A DNA stretch of 64,000 bases from Callipepla californica brunnescens. Taxonomy: Eukaryota; Chordata; Aves; Galliformes; Odontophoridae. Both the position numbers and the translations under genes were made by a program. Positions 61,679 to 64,000 of this stretch are shown here, piece after piece (the stretch's first letter is position 1; every line of letters starts with the position of its first letter). The stretch covers positions 41,582,233 to 41,646,232 of the forward strand of contig JALIRH010000002.1 in the NCBI GenBank assembly GCA_023055505.1, read 5' to 3'. The notes under the pieces were generated by a model. That model did no database searches, was not told where the DNA came from, and was given only the letters and a program-made list of their open reading frames with translations.

Positions 61679-64000
61679 GTACGGCAGATCTTAACTCTGT
61701 AGGCTGGGTTGTGTTGAGTGTTGTGAAAATGCACTGTTTTTGTGAGGAACTGCAAATACTTCACCCCCTTTCCCACTTTTTCTCCTTTTTGTCATCCTGT
61801 TGACACTGATTGTTATTCTAAGACCAAAATATACAAAGCTAAAAAAGAGAAAATGATCACATGAGTGAAAATTAACCTCAGACAATTTGTATGTACTTTA
61901 AAGGAATGGGTACACACTAAATCAAGGTGATGCAGACAGGGCTTCAGGTTCTCAACCTGGGTGCTGAAATGGAAGACTTTCCTCAGCTCCAGCTCTCTCC
62001 TCTTGCCGAGTTCTGTAAGCAAAGAGTAGATGGAAAATAGAATTGGCTGTGTGTTTTATTAATCTTGGAAGCTGAGGAGCAGAGCTTCTATCCTCCTTTC
62101 CTTTTCTTCCTAGCTTTTCACAGATAGGTGGTAAATATTTTAAATCTTCTAGATGCTGTGTTGATAACTTGCAGTAATGCCCTGATCTGAACTTTGCTGA
62201 TGAAAATAAACCAGGAAAGGCACAACTGATTATGAAATTTGAAATGTACGTGTCTCTAAGGAATAAAGAAGTCTGTTGTGGAAACTGTATGGAGAAAGGT
62301 AGGTCTTAAAAGTCTGGTCACACATTTGAAAACTTAAGAAAAAAATTCTAACTGTCAGTAGCTACTTGCCACGTCCTGGAGTAATGCCATTCTGTCCAGA
62401 CAGTTCTTCATTGAACCCTTCACTGGAGAGGGAAGGTGCCAAGTCCTTTGCTCTGGTTTTCCAAGCTGTGAGTTAAGAGTGAAAATATTTCCCTCCTAAC
62501 TTCAGATGTGTTACATGGGCTGACTACATTTTTGAACCACCTTAAACTTCAGAAGCAATGACTACTATTTCTTAAAGAAACTACAAAATCTGAACAAATT
62601 ATAATAGAACACATCTTGTTCTCAGTTTTGTTTTGTTTTTTTTTACAACCTCATTTTAGCATATTGAATCTGAAATATTTTTTTAACTGAATGTGAAGTT
62701 CAGCTTTTAGCTGTTTGCTTACACTTATTTAAAATGGGGAACAAAAGGGTGCTCTTGATTGGCTATTAATATTTACTGCAGTTGCCAGTTGGAAAGTGGC
62801 TATCAGAAGCTTTGAAAAGCTAAACATACAGATATTGTGGGTAATTTATTTGAAGTTTTATTAATATTTCTTCTGTTAAAGTTGTTTTTCATGAGACTAG
62901 AGTTAATGAAGGGAAAACCCTGAACTTTATAGTATTACTCTGTTAAAAGAATGATGGGTGACTTTGCTCTTGTTTTTAAAATCCCCTGGTCATCTTTGAC
63001 GGGTGAACTTTAGAACACAGTGGTAACTCAGAGTTTTATTACTTAGTGGCTAGCTTTACTGTGATTTAACTCAGAAGAAACAAGCTGTCTTTGTAGCTTA
63101 GATGCTCATATAAACATTGGAAGAAGACTTGTCATTTGCCATCAGTTTTCCCAGTGGATCACTGTACTGATACCCAAATGCATATTTATAAACATTTATT
63201 GCACATGTTGAATATTAATGATTAATTTTAAAGCATTCAAATATTAAATTAGACTAATATGAGATAAATTGGTTTCCTTCCCAAGCTATTGCTTTGCTTC
63301 CTTCATTTCCTGGGTTTCATGAGAGTCAATTTAATTAAAACAACCAGGATTCTCAAAAGCCATATCTGAATCAAGCAGGGCTTCTGACAGTGCTCTGGGG
63401 AATGCCGTGTTGTACTCGGACTTCACTGTGGAGGTGGTATCCATGAGCCCCTTCTGGGCTACAGAAGTCTTCTCTTTTCTCTGTGTCTTGTCACCCTTTG
63501 TGAAATTCTAATTGGGCTGACTAAATGCTAGGTAGAATTTTAAATCTTAAATTATGTGACACATTATTTATATGAGTGTGTTGAAGGCATAAAAACAAAA
63601 AAAAGTGGTCCCTCTGATGTCATTCCTAATAGAATAGCCCGGTTGAAAAGGACCTTGAAAGATCATGTAGTCCAACTGTGTGAACTCTCCAGGGCTAACA
63701 GAAAGTTGCAGCATTTTAACTTTGAATAATCTGCTGGTATTTTAGGTTAAGTACGCACAGTGCATTGTACACATGAATGTTCACAGGAAGGGAGAACTGC
63801 TTAAGTACTGAGCTGTAGGGAGAAGAAATCTTTCACTTGTATCCCAGAAGATGCTTTTTCATGAGCTCCAGCTGTTCTCATTTCTTCCGCTATTGCTGTG
63901 GAAGAATCTGCTTCAGCATTAAAACATCTGCCTTGCTGCTGGAGGTACAGAAGTCATGCAGGATACTTAAATTTACACAGAGGCGTTCCTGTCTCACGTG
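61679..64000 (+). other. CDH2 intron 7, 5' part
   Basis: It begins with donor GTACGG and runs off the window. No sequence encoding the expected KVQQYT-type start of the next exon was seen. It contains a CR1 tail at 63627-63715; the rest is unique-looking AT-rich sequence. Confidence 0.9.
63627..63715 (-). mobile_element. CR1 LINE, 3'-end fragment
   Basis: The + strand reads CTAATAGAATAGCCCGGTTG, AAAAGGACCTTGAAAGATCA, TGTAGTCCAACTGTG. This is the reverse complement of the CR1 3' end (AGAATGGTT...GGGACCTTNAAGATCATCTAGTCCAAC type). About 85-90 bp remains. Confidence 0.85.

Overview
The window is vertebrate, most likely avian and probably a galliform such as chicken. It has spliced exons with GT/AG boundaries, CR1 LINE fragments, and a mariner remnant resembling the chicken Galluhop family. 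There are no bacterial-style genes. The only protein-coding gene I can support is CDH2 (N-cadherin, a classical type I cadherin) on the + strand. It is present as five consecutive internal exons, numbered 3-7 by analogy with the vertebrate gene, at 55686-55912, 57735-57881, 58469-58624, 60321-60465 and 61506-61678. The exons join in a continuous reading frame. Together they encode the rest of the prodomain, the furin site, all of EC1 (Trp2, the HAV motif and the EC1-EC2 calcium ligands) and the first part of EC2. Exons 1-2 and exons 8 onward are not in the window.

Positions 1-55685 hold no exon that I can recognise. This stretch is best read as the 3' part of the very long intron 2 of CDH2. 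It contains: a CR1 3' tail on the - strand (18111-18205); an internally deleted CR1 with part of its reverse transcriptase (22700-23491, +); a 0.5-kb internally deleted mariner with matching terminal inverted repeats (32616-33134, +); another CR1 tail (46468-46590, -); a CR1 3' portion (47374-47797, +); and a larger CR1 3' portion (53325-53915, -). It also holds many mononucleotide runs and several exact inverted repeats. A few compact, CpG-containing or homeobox/SOX-like AT-rich patches stand out from the background and are reasonable candidates for regulatory elements. That is inference only, because no alignment could be run.

Positions 55686-64000 are the exon cluster with short introns (1822, 587, 1696 and 1040 bp) and the start of intron 7, which carries one more CR1 tail at 63627-63715.

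The exons work together as one precursor segment. Furin-type cleavage after Arg-Gln-Lys-Arg removes the prodomain and frees Asp1-Trp2. Trp2 exchange and calcium-rigidified EC1-EC2 then allow homophilic adhesion. I did not find a previously undescribed system. The more interesting items are the deletion-derivative mariner, the candidate intronic regulatory patches, the hairpins, the weak 3' splice site of exon 4 and the T-run strand bias.
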